Positions 1 to 8,014 of a stretch of DNA of 34,065 nt are shown here, one piece after another. Made by a program: the position numbers and the translations under genes. The stretch lies in NCBI GenBank assembly GCA_028275025.1, contig JAQCNM010000173.1:1-34065 (forward strand), in the 5' to 3' direction. Source of the DNA: Halovenus sp. GTDB lineage: Archaea > Halobacteriota > Halobacteria > Halobacteriales > Haloarculaceae. The notes beneath the pieces are model-generated. The model worked only from the letters and a program-made list of their open reading frames with translations. It searched no databases and was not told the DNA's origin. Numbering within the stretch: the first letter of the stretch is position 1; the number at the start of each line of letters is the position of its first letter.

Positions 1-195
1 GAAGAGCTAGAGCAGTACTACGAGTCGGAGATTCACCACGGACGACTGTACCCGAACCTCGACGAGCTCGTCGAGAAGGGGCTCGTCGAGAAGGGGGAGC
101 TCGACCGGCGGACGAACTACTACAGCCTGACACGACGGGGTCAGCGCGAGATCGACGCACGCCGTGACTGGGAGTCGGGGTACGTCGAGCTTTGA
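1..195 (+). CDS. PadR-like transcriptional regulator (C-terminal part)
   Basis: The frame is open from base 1 and stops with TGA at 193-195, giving the last 64 residues of a protein that begins before the window. The visible part reads like the second half of a PadR winged-helix domain. It has a recognition-helix segment containing HHGRLYPNLDELVEKGLV, then the wing with DRRTNYYSLTRRGQREI. PadR proteins are dimeric DNA-binding repressors, and haloarchaea carry many of them. The target and ligand cannot be told from this fragment. The call rests on motif recognition only; another winged-helix family such as a MarR-like protein is possible but fits less well. Confidence 0.75.
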   Translation, partial: EELEQYYESEIHHGRLYPNLDELVEKGLVEKGELDRRTNYYSLTRRGQREIDARRDWESGYVEL

Positions 196-395
196 GCTCC
201 TCCCCGCGCTACGCCGCGAGAGCTCCCCGAGTTCAGGCGGAGAATAATATCAACTGAGTTATAGTACGGTGGAGCATCGTTCGAGTACGCTGCGCTATCT
301 GCCCGCGTGTCGGTGACCGGGAGCGACGGCCGGGCGAGGACGATTCCCTGCGGCCCGGGTCAAGCACTTATGTGGGTGCCGAGACAGATAGAGGT

Positions 396-1724
396 ATGGA
401 CCGCGATACAGCGACTCCACAGGTCGACACGTTGCCAGGTCCGGAGGCACGGCGCACGGTCGAGTTTCATCACGAGAGCGCCGCACCGAGTACGTACGTC
501 TACGAGTTCGTCTGGGACTACACCGAACCCGCCGACGGAGCCTTTTGTACGGACGTCGACGGGAACGTCTTGCTCGATATGACCGGGCAGGTGGGGGCGA
601 TGCCGCTTGGCTACAACAACCCGAAGCTCCTCGACCCGCTCGCTGAGTTCGACCTCGTGGACCCGCTGAAGATCGCCGGCCAGGACTTCTATATCCCGGC
701 GGCCGCGACGGGCGGTGACCTCCCCGGTCCGGCGGACCTGATGGACCGCCTGACCGATATCACGGGCTACGGGATGGACACGGTGTTTCTGTCGAACAGC
801 GGGGCAGAGGCCGTGGAGAACGGGCTGAAAATAAGCTACGACCACACAAAGGGAAAGTACGCCGTCACGTTCCAGGGTGCCTTCCACGGCCGGACACTCG
901 GTACGCTCTCGTTGAACCGCTCGAAGGGGGTGTATCGCCGCGACTTTCCCGAGATCGCGAGCGTCCACGACGTCCCGTTCTGTGCCGACCGAACGTGTAC
1001 GCCACAGAGCTGTGACTGCGGGTTCTTTGTCGACGGTGGCTCCGCACTCCGACGGATGCTCGACCCGAAACAGGGGTACGTCGACCCGGACGAGGTGGCC
1101 GCGCTGGTGATGGAGCCGATTCAGGGCGAGGGTGGCTACCGCTTCCCGAGTGACGCGTTCGCCTCGGAGGTCGCAGACTGCTGTCGGGAGTTCGACCTCA
1201 CACTCGTAGCCGACGAGGTGCAAGCCGGGATGGGCCGGACCGGCGAGTGGTGGGGCTCCGACCACTACCCGTTCGAACCGGACGTCATCACGAGCGCGAA
1301 AGGGTTGCGCGTCGGCGCGACGATCGCCCGCGAGGAGGTGTTCCCCGACGAGCGGAGTCGGCTCTCCTCGACCTGGGGTGCCGGTGACCTGCTCTCCTCG
1401 GCGATGGGTGTCGTCACCATCGACGCGATCGAACAGTACGACCTGATGGAGCACGCGACCAGGCAGGGCCGGGCGTTCAAAGAGCACTTTCGCGATGCGG
1501 GTCTACCGGGGCTGACCGACGTGCGCGGCAAGGGGCTGATGCTCGCCGTCGAGTTCGAGAGCACCGAACTCCGCGACGCGATTCAGGCGGCGGCGTTCGA
1601 GCGCGGGCTGATGGTGCTCGCGTGTGGCGAGCGGACGATACGGCTGTTGCCGCCACTCGATGTCACCACCCACGAGGTGGAGATCGCGGTCGACCGGTTC
1701 ACCGAGGCCGTCGAGGCCGCCTGA
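396..1724 (+). CDS. Class III PLP-dependent aminotransferase
   Basis: A 442-residue enzyme of the class III aminotransferase family (ornithine, acetylornithine and 4-aminobutyrate aminotransferases). It transfers an amino group, usually from an omega-amine, to a 2-oxo acid using pyridoxal phosphate. Visible landmarks are the SNSGAEAVENGLK phosphate-binding region (about 133-145), VADEVQAGMGRTG with Asp273 for the cofactor nitrogen, and SAKGL with the Schiff-base Lys302. A Cys-rich insert holds Cys196, Cys201, Cys206 and Cys208. ATG 396 is preferred over the in-frame GTG at 372 because a TATA-like CACTTATG lies about 27 bases before it, as expected for a leaderless transcript. The substrate cannot be assigned: GABA, ornithine or another amine are all possible, and the gene stands alone. 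Confidence 0.88.
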   Translation: MDRDTATPQVDTLPGPEARRTVEFHHESAAPSTYVYEFVWDYTEPADGAFCTDVDGNVLLDMTGQVGAMPLGYNNPKLLDPLAEFDLVDPLKIAGQDFYIPAAATGGDLPGPADLMDRLTDITGYGMDTVFLSNSGAEAVENGLKISYDHTKGKYAVTFQGAFHGRTLGTLSLNRSKGVYRRDFPEIASVHDVPFCADRTCTPQSCDCGFFVDGGSALRRMLDPKQGYVDPDEVAALVMEPIQGEGGYRFPSDAFASEVADCCREFDLTLVADEVQAGMGRTGEWWGSDHYPFEPDVITSAKGLRVGATIAREEVFPDERSRLSSTWGAGDLLSSAMGVVTIDAIEQYDLMEHATRQGRAFKEHFRDAGLPGLTDVRGKGLMLAVEFESTELRDAIQAAAFERGLMVLACGERTIRLLPPLDVTTHEVEIAVDRFTEAVEAA

Positions 1725-1800
1725 ACCCGCGAGGCCCGACGCGGGTCGGAACGGTCACGAGTCGACACGGGTTTACTCCCCCGCGGCCCAGAAAGAAACG

Positions 1801-2745
1801 ATGCGAGTGACGTTTCTCGGGACCAGCGGTGCCGTCCCGACGACCGAGCGGGCGACGAGCGGACTCCTGGTCGAGCGGGAGGGTGACCGCCTCCTGTTCG
1901 ACTGCGGTGAGGGCACACAGCGCCAGATGATGCGGTACGAGACCGGGTTCGATATCGGGCACATCTTTCTCAGCCACATGCACGGCGACCACACGCTCGG
2001 ACTGCCGGGGCTGACACAGACGTGGGGGTTCAACGGCCGCGAGCGGCCACTCGCGATACACGCGCCTGCCGGCACCCGCGGGGAGGTCGAGTCGTTGCTG
2101 TCCGCGGCCACCGACCGGCCGTCGTACCCGGTGCGGGTGACACAGGCCAGCCCCGGCGAGGTGGTGCTCGACCGCGAGGAGTACGAGGTGCGGGCGTTCC
2201 AGGTCGACCACGACACCCGTGCGGTGGGGTACGCGCTCGTCGAGGACGAGCGAAAGGGCCGGTTCGACCGCGAGCGTGCCGAGGAGGAGTTCGGCATCCC
2301 GCCGGGGCCGAAATACTCCAGACTCCACGCAGGCGAACCGGTCGAGCACGAGGGGCGTACTGTTCGACCCGAGGCGGTGGTCGGTCCGGCGCGGCCCGGT
2401 CGACGGGTCGTCTACACGGGTGATACCCGTCCGGTCGAGGCGACCGTCGCGGCCGCAGAGGAGGCCGACCTGCTCGTCCACGACGGAACCTTTGCCGACG
2501 ACCACACCGAGCGGGCACACGAGACGGCCCACTCGACGGCCCGCGAGGCCGCCGCGGTCGCCCGCGAAGCGGGGGTGCGACAGCTCGCCCTGACGCACAT
2601 CTCGACGCGGTACGCCGGTCGGGGCGACCTGCTCGGCGCGGAGGCACGCGAGGTGTTTCCCGACACACTCGTCGCACACGACGGTATGAGTATCGAGGTC
2701 CCGTTTCCCGACAGCGACCGGTCGTTCGACGTGCAGGCCCGGTGA
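1801..2745 (+). CDS. rnz: Ribonuclease Z (tRNase Z)
   Basis: A 314-residue beta-lactamase-fold endonuclease that cuts the 3' trailer from precursor tRNAs so that CCA can be added. The N-terminus MRVTFLGTSGAVPT is typical of the short archaeal and bacterial form. The zinc-binding HxHxDH motif is SHMHGDH with His59, His61, Asp63 and His64. Further metal ligands follow in YTGDTRP and near the end in LTHISTRY. Length agrees with the family (about 300). A T-rich box (GTTTAC near 1770) sits about 27 bases before ATG 1801, supporting this start. It lies 76 bases after the aminotransferase and appears to have its own promoter. Confidence 0.95.
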   Translation: MRVTFLGTSGAVPTTERATSGLLVEREGDRLLFDCGEGTQRQMMRYETGFDIGHIFLSHMHGDHTLGLPGLTQTWGFNGRERPLAIHAPAGTRGEVESLLSAATDRPSYPVRVTQASPGEVVLDREEYEVRAFQVDHDTRAVGYALVEDERKGRFDRERAEEEFGIPPGPKYSRLHAGEPVEHEGRTVRPEAVVGPARPGRRVVYTGDTRPVEATVAAAEEADLLVHDGTFADDHTERAHETAHSTAREAAAVAREAGVRQLALTHISTRYAGRGDLLGAEAREVFPDTLVAHDGMSIEVPFPDSDRSFDVQAR

Positions 2746-2776
2746 GATTAAGTCGACAACGGGCGAATCAACAGTA

Positions 2777-3880
2777 GTGCTGGGCGAGGGAACAGAAGCA
2801 CCGACGTTCGAACTGCCGGGTGTCGTCGAGGGGCGACCCGTACGGGTCAGGCTCGACAGCCTGCTCGGTGAGTCGGTGGTCGTGCTCGTGTTCTACCCCG
2901 CGGATTTCAACCCCTCCTGTACCGACGAGACAACAGACCTCGACGAGTTCGACGTCTTCGGGATGCAGTCTGACGCCACTGTGCTGGGGGTCTCCGGCGA
3001 CAGCGTCTACAGTCACCGGGCGTTCGCCGACGCGTACGACCTGAGACTCCCGTTGCTCGCGGACGTCGACGGCGAGGTGGCCCGGTCGTACGGCGTCACG
3101 GCCGAGGACGGCCGGTACCCGACCCGGCGGGCGGTCGTCGTCATCGACCACGAAGGGCAGGTCACGTACACCTGGGTCGGCGCAGACATCGAGGACCGGC
3201 CGGATGTCGAGGCGGTCCAGACGGCGTTCGCCGGCATCGACGACGCCAATCTGGCGGAGACACAGTACCGCGAGGGCTGTGACCGCTACGACGAGGCAAC
3301 GGAGATGTTCGTCGAAGGGGTCGAGGCGTACAGGCGACGCGAGTGGGTACTCGCCCGCGGTGCGTTTGACGAGTCACGGGCCGTGCTCTCGACGGCAGCC
3401 GAGCAGTTCGAGCGCGCGGTCCGGTTCAGCGAGGTCGACGAGATGGCCGCCTCCTTCGAGCAGGGCCGGGCCGTGACCGAGAAACTCGACCGCGGTGTCG
3501 CGTTGCTCGCCGACGCCGCGGCCGCACACGCGAACGGCGACCCCCAGCGCGGTGAGAGTCTCCGCAGAGAAGCAAAGCCCGCGCTCGGGGCGGCGAGTGA
3601 GCGCGGTGCACCCCATAGCCCCGGCGCGCTCCCGGTCGATACCGATGACCAGTCCGAGTCGACCGGGCGGGCACTGGGTATCGACCTCGAAACGGAGCTC
3701 GGGGCGACACCCGACGAGCGACCCAGACCGACCGACGACGACACCGACGAGACTCCGGCCACGGAGGGCTCAGAAACCGCCGAACCGGCCGATACCATCG
3801 ACGAGGACGACAATCTCGACGAGAACGATATCGACGCGCTCACCGCGGAGATAGAGACACAGGACGTCAACGAGGGATGA
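2777..3880 (+). CDS. Peroxiredoxin-domain protein with long C-terminal helical and acidic extension
   Basis: The first 155 residues or so are an AhpC/TSA-type redoxin fold with the peroxidatic cysteine Cys48 in FNPSCTDE, so the protein probably reduces peroxides. No clear resolving cysteine is visible. A second region of about 110 residues follows, rich in Ala, Glu and Arg and predicted helical (EATEMFVEGVEAYRRREW and onward), resembling a TPR-like or four-helix segment. The end is a very acidic, disordered-looking tail of about 90 residues rich in Asp, Glu and Thr. Start is GTG 2777: an AGATTAAG box lies about 27 bases upstream and no ATG fits better. The redoxin call is firm; the role of the extension is unknown. 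Confidence 0.85.
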   Translation: MLGEGTEAPTFELPGVVEGRPVRVRLDSLLGESVVVLVFYPADFNPSCTDETTDLDEFDVFGMQSDATVLGVSGDSVYSHRAFADAYDLRLPLLADVDGEVARSYGVTAEDGRYPTRRAVVVIDHEGQVTYTWVGADIEDRPDVEAVQTAFAGIDDANLAETQYREGCDRYDEATEMFVEGVEAYRRREWVLARGAFDESRAVLSTAAEQFERAVRFSEVDEMAASFEQGRAVTEKLDRGVALLADAAAAHANGDPQRGESLRREAKPALGAASERGAPHSPGALPVDTDDQSESTGRALGIDLETELGATPDERPRPTDDDTDETPATEGSETAEPADTIDEDDNLDENDIDALTAEIETQDVNEG

Positions 3881-3921
3881 CCAGTAACGCCGGTGGCGGT
3901 AGACCGGGGCCCGCCGGGCAC

Positions 3922-5304
3922 TCAGTCCTTGCGCCCGGCACCGACGGCCGACTCGCCGACGGGGTCGTGACCGGTGATGTGCTCCTGCCCGCCCATGTAC
4001 GGTCGGAGCGCTTCGGGAACGGTCACCGTCCCGTCGGGGTTCTGGTAGTACTCTAGAACCGCGACCATCACGCGCGGGAGCGCCACCCCGGAGGCGTTCA
4101 GGGTGTGGAGGTACTCGGCGGACTCGTGGCGCTCGGGGCGGTAACGCAGGCCGATACGCCGGGCTTGAAACGCCTCGAAGTTGGAGGCACTCGACACCTC
4201 GAGCCAGCGACCACCCACGTCGGGACCGTTCGCCATATCGTCGGCCGGTGCCCACACCTCGATGTCGTGTGTCCGTGCGGAGGCAAAGGTGAGGTCACCG
4301 CCACACTGCAGCGTCACCCGGTGTGGCAAGTCGAGACGGTGCAGCACCTCGGCGGCCTCGTCGACCAGTGCGTCGAGGCGCTCGTCGCTGTTCTCGGGTT
4401 CGACGAAGTTCACGAGTTCGACCTTGTTGAACTGGTGAACACGGACGATACCGCGGGTCTCGGTGCCGTGTTCGCCCGCCTCGCGCCGGAAGTTGGGTGT
4501 GTAGGCCTGGTGTTTCAGGGGGAGGTCGTCGGCCAGCAGGGTGTCGTCGGCGTACATGTTCGTGACCGGCACCTCGGCGGTGGGACAGAGCCAGAGGTCG
4601 TTTTCGTCGTAGGGCTCGTCGTTGTGGCCGCCGACGCGGTACGCGTCCTCGGTGAACTTCGGGAGCTGACCGGTGCCGGTCATCGACTCGCTGCTGACCG
4701 GGATGGGCGGGAACAGCTCGGTGTACCCCTGTTCGCGGTGGATGTCCCGCATGAACTGGATGAGTGCGTGTTCCAGGCGTGCGCCGTCGCCTTTCAGAAA
4801 GTAAAATCCGCCGCCGGAAACTGTCACCCCGCGCTCGAAGTCCAGAATCTCGAGTTCCTCCCCGAGGTCGTAGTGTGGAACGACCTCCTCGGGGAGGTCC
4901 CGCAGCGTCTCGAACCCAGTACGGCTGCGCTCCTCGTTGTCGAGTTCGTCCTCGCCGGGTGGAACTGTCTCCTGTGGAACGTTCGGCACCGCGAGCAACA
5001 GCGCCTCCAGCCGCGTTTCGAGCTCGTCGGCACGGTGCTCTATCGCCTCGAGTTCGGATTTGAGCTCCTGTGAGCGCTCGATAGCTGTCTCGGCGGCCTC
5101 GTCGTCGCCGGCCTGTTTGAGTTCGCCGATACGGCTGCTTATCTGGTTGCGCTCGTGGCGCAGGTCGTCACCGCGGGACTTGAGTTCGCGCCACTCCTCG
5201 TCGACGGCGAGTATCTCGTCGACGTCGACATCGTCGGTACCCCGGAGCGCGAGCCCCTCCCTGACCACGTCGGGGTGTTCGCGAACGAACTGCCGGCTGA
5301 GCAT
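3922..5304 (-). CDS. serS: Seryl-tRNA synthetase
   Basis: A 460-residue class II aminoacyl-tRNA synthetase that charges tRNA-Ser (and tRNA-Sec where present) with serine. The N-terminal 110 residues form the long antiparallel coiled coil that grips the long variable arm (VDEEWRELKSRGDDLRHERN and following). Class II motif 2 is seen in NFRREAGEHGTETRGI, and motif 3 near the end in GVALPRVMVAVLEYYQNPDG. This is the common (bacterial-like) SerRS type, not the rare methanogen form. ATG 5304 is chosen over an upstream in-frame codon at 5331 because homology starts at MLSRQFVREHPD and a T-rich GGTTTTGCG box lies about 28 bases before it. It runs convergently with the peroxiredoxin gene, 41 bases apart. 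Confidence 0.97.
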   Translation of the reverse strand: MLSRQFVREHPDVVREGLALRGTDDVDVDEILAVDEEWRELKSRGDDLRHERNQISSRIGELKQAGDDEAAETAIERSQELKSELEAIEHRADELETRLEALLLAVPNVPQETVPPGEDELDNEERSRTGFETLRDLPEEVVPHYDLGEELEILDFERGVTVSGGGFYFLKGDGARLEHALIQFMRDIHREQGYTELFPPIPVSSESMTGTGQLPKFTEDAYRVGGHNDEPYDENDLWLCPTAEVPVTNMYADDTLLADDLPLKHQAYTPNFRREAGEHGTETRGIVRVHQFNKVELVNFVEPENSDERLDALVDEAAEVLHRLDLPHRVTLQCGGDLTFASARTHDIEVWAPADDMANGPDVGGRWLEVSSASNFEAFQARRIGLRYRPERHESAEYLHTLNASGVALPRVMVAVLEYYQNPDGTVTVPEALRPYMGGQEHITGHDPVGESAVGAGRKD

Positions 5305-5412
5305 GGCCGACCGTTCGACGGGCGCGCGCAAAACCGTGTCGCTCTCCGGGCGGTGTCACTCTCCGGGTGGTGTCGCTCCTCGCAAAACCCCCCGAGAACG
5401 GATCGAACGGGC

Positions 5413-5679
5413 TCAGAGTCGACCGACGTTCTCGACGGAGACACTCTCGACGTCGTCGAGTCCGGCAAACGCCTCCTCGACGGCTTCTGTTCCCCCACTC
5501 TCGTCGGGTACGATGACCGTCGGAAGCAGCGCGACCAGGCCGAACGCGACGTCCTCGCGCTCGAACCCGTTTATTCTGGCCCCCTCCGGAAGTGCCTGTT
5601 CGAGCCGTTCCTGGAGCCCGTCCAGGTCGATATCGGGGCTGTTCGGCATGACCTTGATGCTGGCTGCGACCTTCCCCAT
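5413..5679 (-). CDS. ef1b: Translation elongation factor 1-beta (aEF-1B)
   Basis: An 88-residue protein matching archaeal elongation factor 1-beta, the exchange factor that reloads aEF-1 alpha with GTP. It starts [19 protein letters not shown] and ends [12 protein letters not shown], the usual size and ferredoxin-like fold of the family. The phrase [18 protein letters not shown] is a family signature. ATG 5679 is placed two bases after the stop of the zinc-finger gene, so the two are one operon. An upstream in-frame start at 5739 would lie inside that gene and is rejected. No promoter is needed between them. Confidence 0.95.
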   Translation of the reverse strand: MGKVAASIKVMPNSPDIDLDGLQERLEQALPEGARINGFEREDVAFGLVALLPTVIVPDESGGTEAVEEAFAGLDDVESVSVENVGRL

Positions 5680-5681
5680 CG

Positions 5682-5867
5682 TTACGGCCCCCGGAACCCA
5701 CAGTCGGGACACTCGTACAGGGTGCTCTGCTTGCGGCACTTCGCACAGCGGTTGATACGGGCGTCACACTCCGGGCAGTCGAAGCTCGCAGCACTCATCC
5801 CGACGATGTTTATCCCACACGAAACGCAGCTCCGCACACTCCGTTCGGACGTGTCACTCTCGCTCAT
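5682..5867 (-). CDS. Small double-zinc-finger protein, HVO_2753 family
   Basis: A 61-residue protein with four CxxC knuckles: CVSCG, CPEC, CAKC and CPDCG. These can bind two zinc ions. It matches the haloarchaeal HVO_2753 family of zinc-finger microproteins, which sits before the aEF-1 beta gene in other haloarchaea and has been linked there to growth and biofilm phenotypes. The last knuckle, with CGFRGP, resembles zinc-ribbon RNA-binding proteins, which fits its place in a translation operon. It is transcribed first, with aEF-1 beta two bases behind. A clear TATA box (GGTTATATTCG on the minus strand, 5887-5897) lies about 25 bases before ATG 5867. Confidence 0.92.
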   Translation of the reverse strand: MSESDTSERSVRSCVSCGINIVGMSAASFDCPECDARINRCAKCRKQSTLYECPDCGFRGP

Positions 5868-5886
5868 AGCACACCTTCCGGTTTCT

Positions 5887-5897
5887 CGAATATAACC
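5887..5897 (-). promoter_or_regulatory. TATA box of the zinc-finger/aEF-1 beta operon
   Basis: On the minus strand the sequence reads GGTTATATTCG, an archaeal TATA element 20-30 bases before ATG 5867. That spacing implies a leaderless transcript. The box is only 18 bases from the end of the tnpB frame, so the transposon-like element lies directly upstream of this promoter. Confidence 0.8.
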
Positions 5898-5898
5898 T

Positions 5899-5938
5899 TT
5901 GCCAACTCACCGTTCTAATTTTCGGCAGGGTTTGGCAA
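5899..5938. repeat. Inverted repeat around the tnpB stop codon
   Basis: TTGCCAA at 5899-5905 and TTGGCAA at 5932-5938 are exact inverted copies separated by 26 bases that contain the tnpB stop at 5915. IS200/IS605 elements carry subterminal hairpins at their ends, so this may mark the right end. A 7-base match could also arise by chance. Confidence 0.4.
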
Positions 5939-7747
5939 CATCCCGTTGTGAGTAGCAGTGTTGGCGAGGAGACACCACCACGTGATGCTGCCGTTGGGTC
6001 GTCGCAGACCCGTATCCCTGTTGTGATTTTGAATCAGTCCACCCCGTGAATCCCGACCGCGCTTCACGGTGAGCGGCGCAGCACGATACCGGGACTGTGG
6101 GGTCTGACGGCCGGTCGCCACATCCTGTTCACCACCACAATCCTCACCGCAGACGTGGTGGTCGGCCGCGGACTGAACGCCAGACATCCCCGCGGTTCCC
6201 GAACTGGTCTCCACGGAGGCGTCAGAACGGTCACACCCCGAGGGGTGTGATGGAAAGCTGGCGTGTTCTCCCTCCGCCGTGTAGGCAGCGGGATTCGCCC
6301 CTTCCATCTTACACCCGTCAAGATGCTTCCGTCCCACATTCACCGCTCCCACAGCATCACGATCGCACTCGTAGCCACAACTCGGACAGTGGAAGTGACC
6401 ACCACTTCGACACTCGGTGTGATCGTTCGGAGCCTTCACCGTCCGCCCCTTCTCACTACATCGCGGACAGTACCGGCTTGTGCCCCACGGATTCACCCTC
6501 TCGAAGTCGATGTCGAGGAGGTCGGCCTTGTACTCGACGAGGTCAAGCAACTCACCGCGAGCCCACGAACTAATCGACCACGCCGTCTTTCCATCTCTGG
6601 CGTCGTTTTCGAGCTGCCCGATCGATTCGAAGACGATTTCCTCGCATCCGTGTAGGACGGCCAACCATACGAGTTCGTTCGCCACACTATGTTGGATCTG
6701 CCGGCGGAGACGGCGCTCTCTCCGCCGCGTCTGGCGATACTCACTCAGCAAGTGCTCGAACCGCTCCGTGTGATCCTTGCCCTGCCGCCGCAGCTCCGCG
6801 AGGCGGTCGTTGATGCCCTCTGCATCCGCTTTGACGCGAAAGAGCTTGTCTTTCGACGGGTGGTCGATGAACGCGGGTGGAGCGACTTGCTTGTGTTCAT
6901 CGCCGTCTTGTTGGATGGGGACGCAAGTGGCCTGCTTTTTGACGCCGAGATCAACTGCCAACACTCTCCCGTCTTCTGTTTCAGCGGCTTGCTCGGAAAT
7001 CTCAACGGGTACGTCAAGCGTGTAACCGTGTTCGGAGGCGTGGAGCGTCGGCGCTTTCAGCTCTCCTACGTTGAGCACTTCGTGGAACCGTTCGTGGATT
7101 GGGAACCGTACTTCGTGTTCCGTCCAGTCGTAGTGTGATTCCGGGGACGACGAATCCGGCGCATTCATCGTGAATACCAACTCCCTCTCCTCCACAGCCA
7201 CGTTGTGGATGTGGTAGTCGCCTTTATCCGGTGCGTACGGAAGCGTGCCGTTCGGTTCGGGGGTTGAGACGAGTTCGGTATACTCCGTGGGGAAGTGGCC
7301 GTGGCGCGTGTAGTACCGGTTGAGCTTCTCCACGCACCCTTCGATGACTTGCCACAGGATGTACGGCGTGTCTTCGTCGTAGAGGCGGTTACGGATACGT
7401 TGCCAGCCGATCCGTCGAATCTTGCGTTCGGCGACGGTATCGATGATGAAGTGGAAGGCTTGGTATTCGTCTGTGTGGGCTTCGAGGACGTGGGTGACGC
7501 GGTGGTAGACGCAGCGTTTGAACCGGCTGTAGAGGTACTCGTCGGTGTCCGCGAAGCAGTCGGACTGGTCGTCGCGGATGTAGGTGTAGGACTGCCCGGT
7601 GTGTTGTTAGATGCCGTCGAAGTGGCTGTCCGTCCAGTACTCCTCGCGGAGGAGGCGCTGGGCGTGTGTTTGGACGAAGGTAGTGAGCCTGTTGCAGGCT
7701 TCGTGGTAGTCGTCGGGGACGGGGTGTTGCGTGGTGAGTTGGGTCAT
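5915..7747 (-). pseudogene. tnpB: TnpB (RNA-guided nuclease family) interrupted by one in-frame stop codon
   Basis: Read as one frame, this is a 610-codon TnpB with a single TAA at 7607-7609 (codon 47); the frame is otherwise open and unshifted. Upstream it starts MTQLTTQHPVPDDYHEACNR; directly after the TAA it continues QHTGQSYTYIRDDQSDCF. All nuclease landmarks lie behind the stop: RuvC-I Asp in VDLGVKK (about 266), RuvC-II Glu in IVFESIGQLE (about 374), zinc ribbon CPRC/CPSC, and RuvC-III Asp in CDRDAVGAVNVGRK (about 464). A long tail of about 130 residues follows. TnpB family members cut DNA guided by an RNA from the element's end. The next usable start after the stop is GTG 7333, which would lose about 138 residues. 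ATG 7747 overlaps the DUF2080 stop (ATGA). Nonsense mutation is the simplest reading; sequencing error or readthrough cannot be excluded. Confidence 0.85.
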
Positions 7748-7902
7748 TCCTCTTCGTCGTCTTCTTCGATGGGGGTGGTGCGGACGAGTTTGACTTTGCA
7801 GCCGCGCCATCGCTTGGGGGCGATGATGTGGGCGCTGCCGCTACCGAATTCTTTGACTTCCTTTTCGATCACTTCTTCTCCCTCGATGACGTGCGTGCCC
7901 AT
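7744..7902 (-). CDS. DUF2080 family transposase-associated protein
   Basis: A 52-residue protein beginning MGTHVIEGEEVIEKEVKEFG, then SGSAHIIAPKRWRG and CKVKLVRTTP, ending in a run of Asp/Glu. It matches DUF2080, a small family found just upstream of tnpB in haloarchaeal elements. The pattern of alternating strands with SAHIxxPKxWxG resembles a SpoVT/AbrB-like DNA-binding fold; this is my inference, not an established function. Its stop overlaps the tnpB start (ATGA at 7744-7747), so the two are translationally coupled. A perfect 18-base palindrome covers its start codon, and a TATA-like CTTAGA lies about 26-31 bases upstream. Unlike tnpB, this gene is intact. Confidence 0.85.
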   Translation of the reverse strand: MGTHVIEGEEVIEKEVKEFGSGSAHIIAPKRWRGCKVKLVRTTPIEEDDEEE

Positions 7903-7916
7903 ATCAATTGATATGG
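7899..7916. promoter_or_regulatory. 18-bp perfect palindrome over the DUF2080 start codon
   Basis: CCATATCAATTGATATGG equals its own reverse complement, and the first three bases include the start codon of DUF2080 (minus strand). A further CCATAT half-site occurs at 7921-7927 on the minus strand. A leaderless transcript would begin inside or next to this palindrome, so a bound protein would block transcription. It may be an operator or a DNA hairpin of the element's left end. Confidence 0.6.
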
Positions 7917-7927
7917 ATAGCATATGG

Positions 7928-7933
7928 TCTAAG
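7928..7933 (-). promoter_or_regulatory. TATA-like box of the DUF2080-tnpB operon
   Basis: CTTAGA on the minus strand lies 26-31 bases before ATG 7902, the normal spacing for a leaderless haloarchaeal transcript. It is a weak match to the TATA consensus, so the call depends mainly on position. Confidence 0.4.
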
Positions 7934-8014
7934 CATTGTGGTTGCAGTTGTGGTTGAAGAATGCTGACTACTGCTGATTGATGCGTGATTCAGGAACAGT
8001 TACGAACCCCCGCC

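Larger units (their letters stand above)
5899..7933 (-). mobile_element. IS1341/IS605-type element with DUF2080 and tnpB, no tnpA
   Basis: The element consists of a DUF2080 gene and an overlapping tnpB, a pair common in haloarchaeal IS200/IS605 relatives that lack the TnpA transposase. Exact ends cannot be fixed from one copy. At the tnpB end an inverted repeat TTGCCAA (5899-5905) / TTGGCAA (5932-5938) spans the stop codon and may be the right-end hairpin. At the other end the last element-related sequence I can support is the TATA-like box near 7928-7933. Without tnpA it could only move with a transposase acting in trans. Confidence 0.75.

Noticed and set aside
196-395. A possible RNA gene or small gene between the PadR fragment and the aminotransferase
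   Set aside because: I could not fold a tRNA or find a convincing coding frame; it holds only the aminotransferase promoter near 364-372 and an AT-rich patch at 241-265.
5899-7933. A CRISPR-Cas12-like system around the RuvC nuclease
   Set aside because: No CRISPR repeats, cas1/cas2 or spacer arrays are present; size, zinc ribbon and DUF2080 partner identify TnpB.
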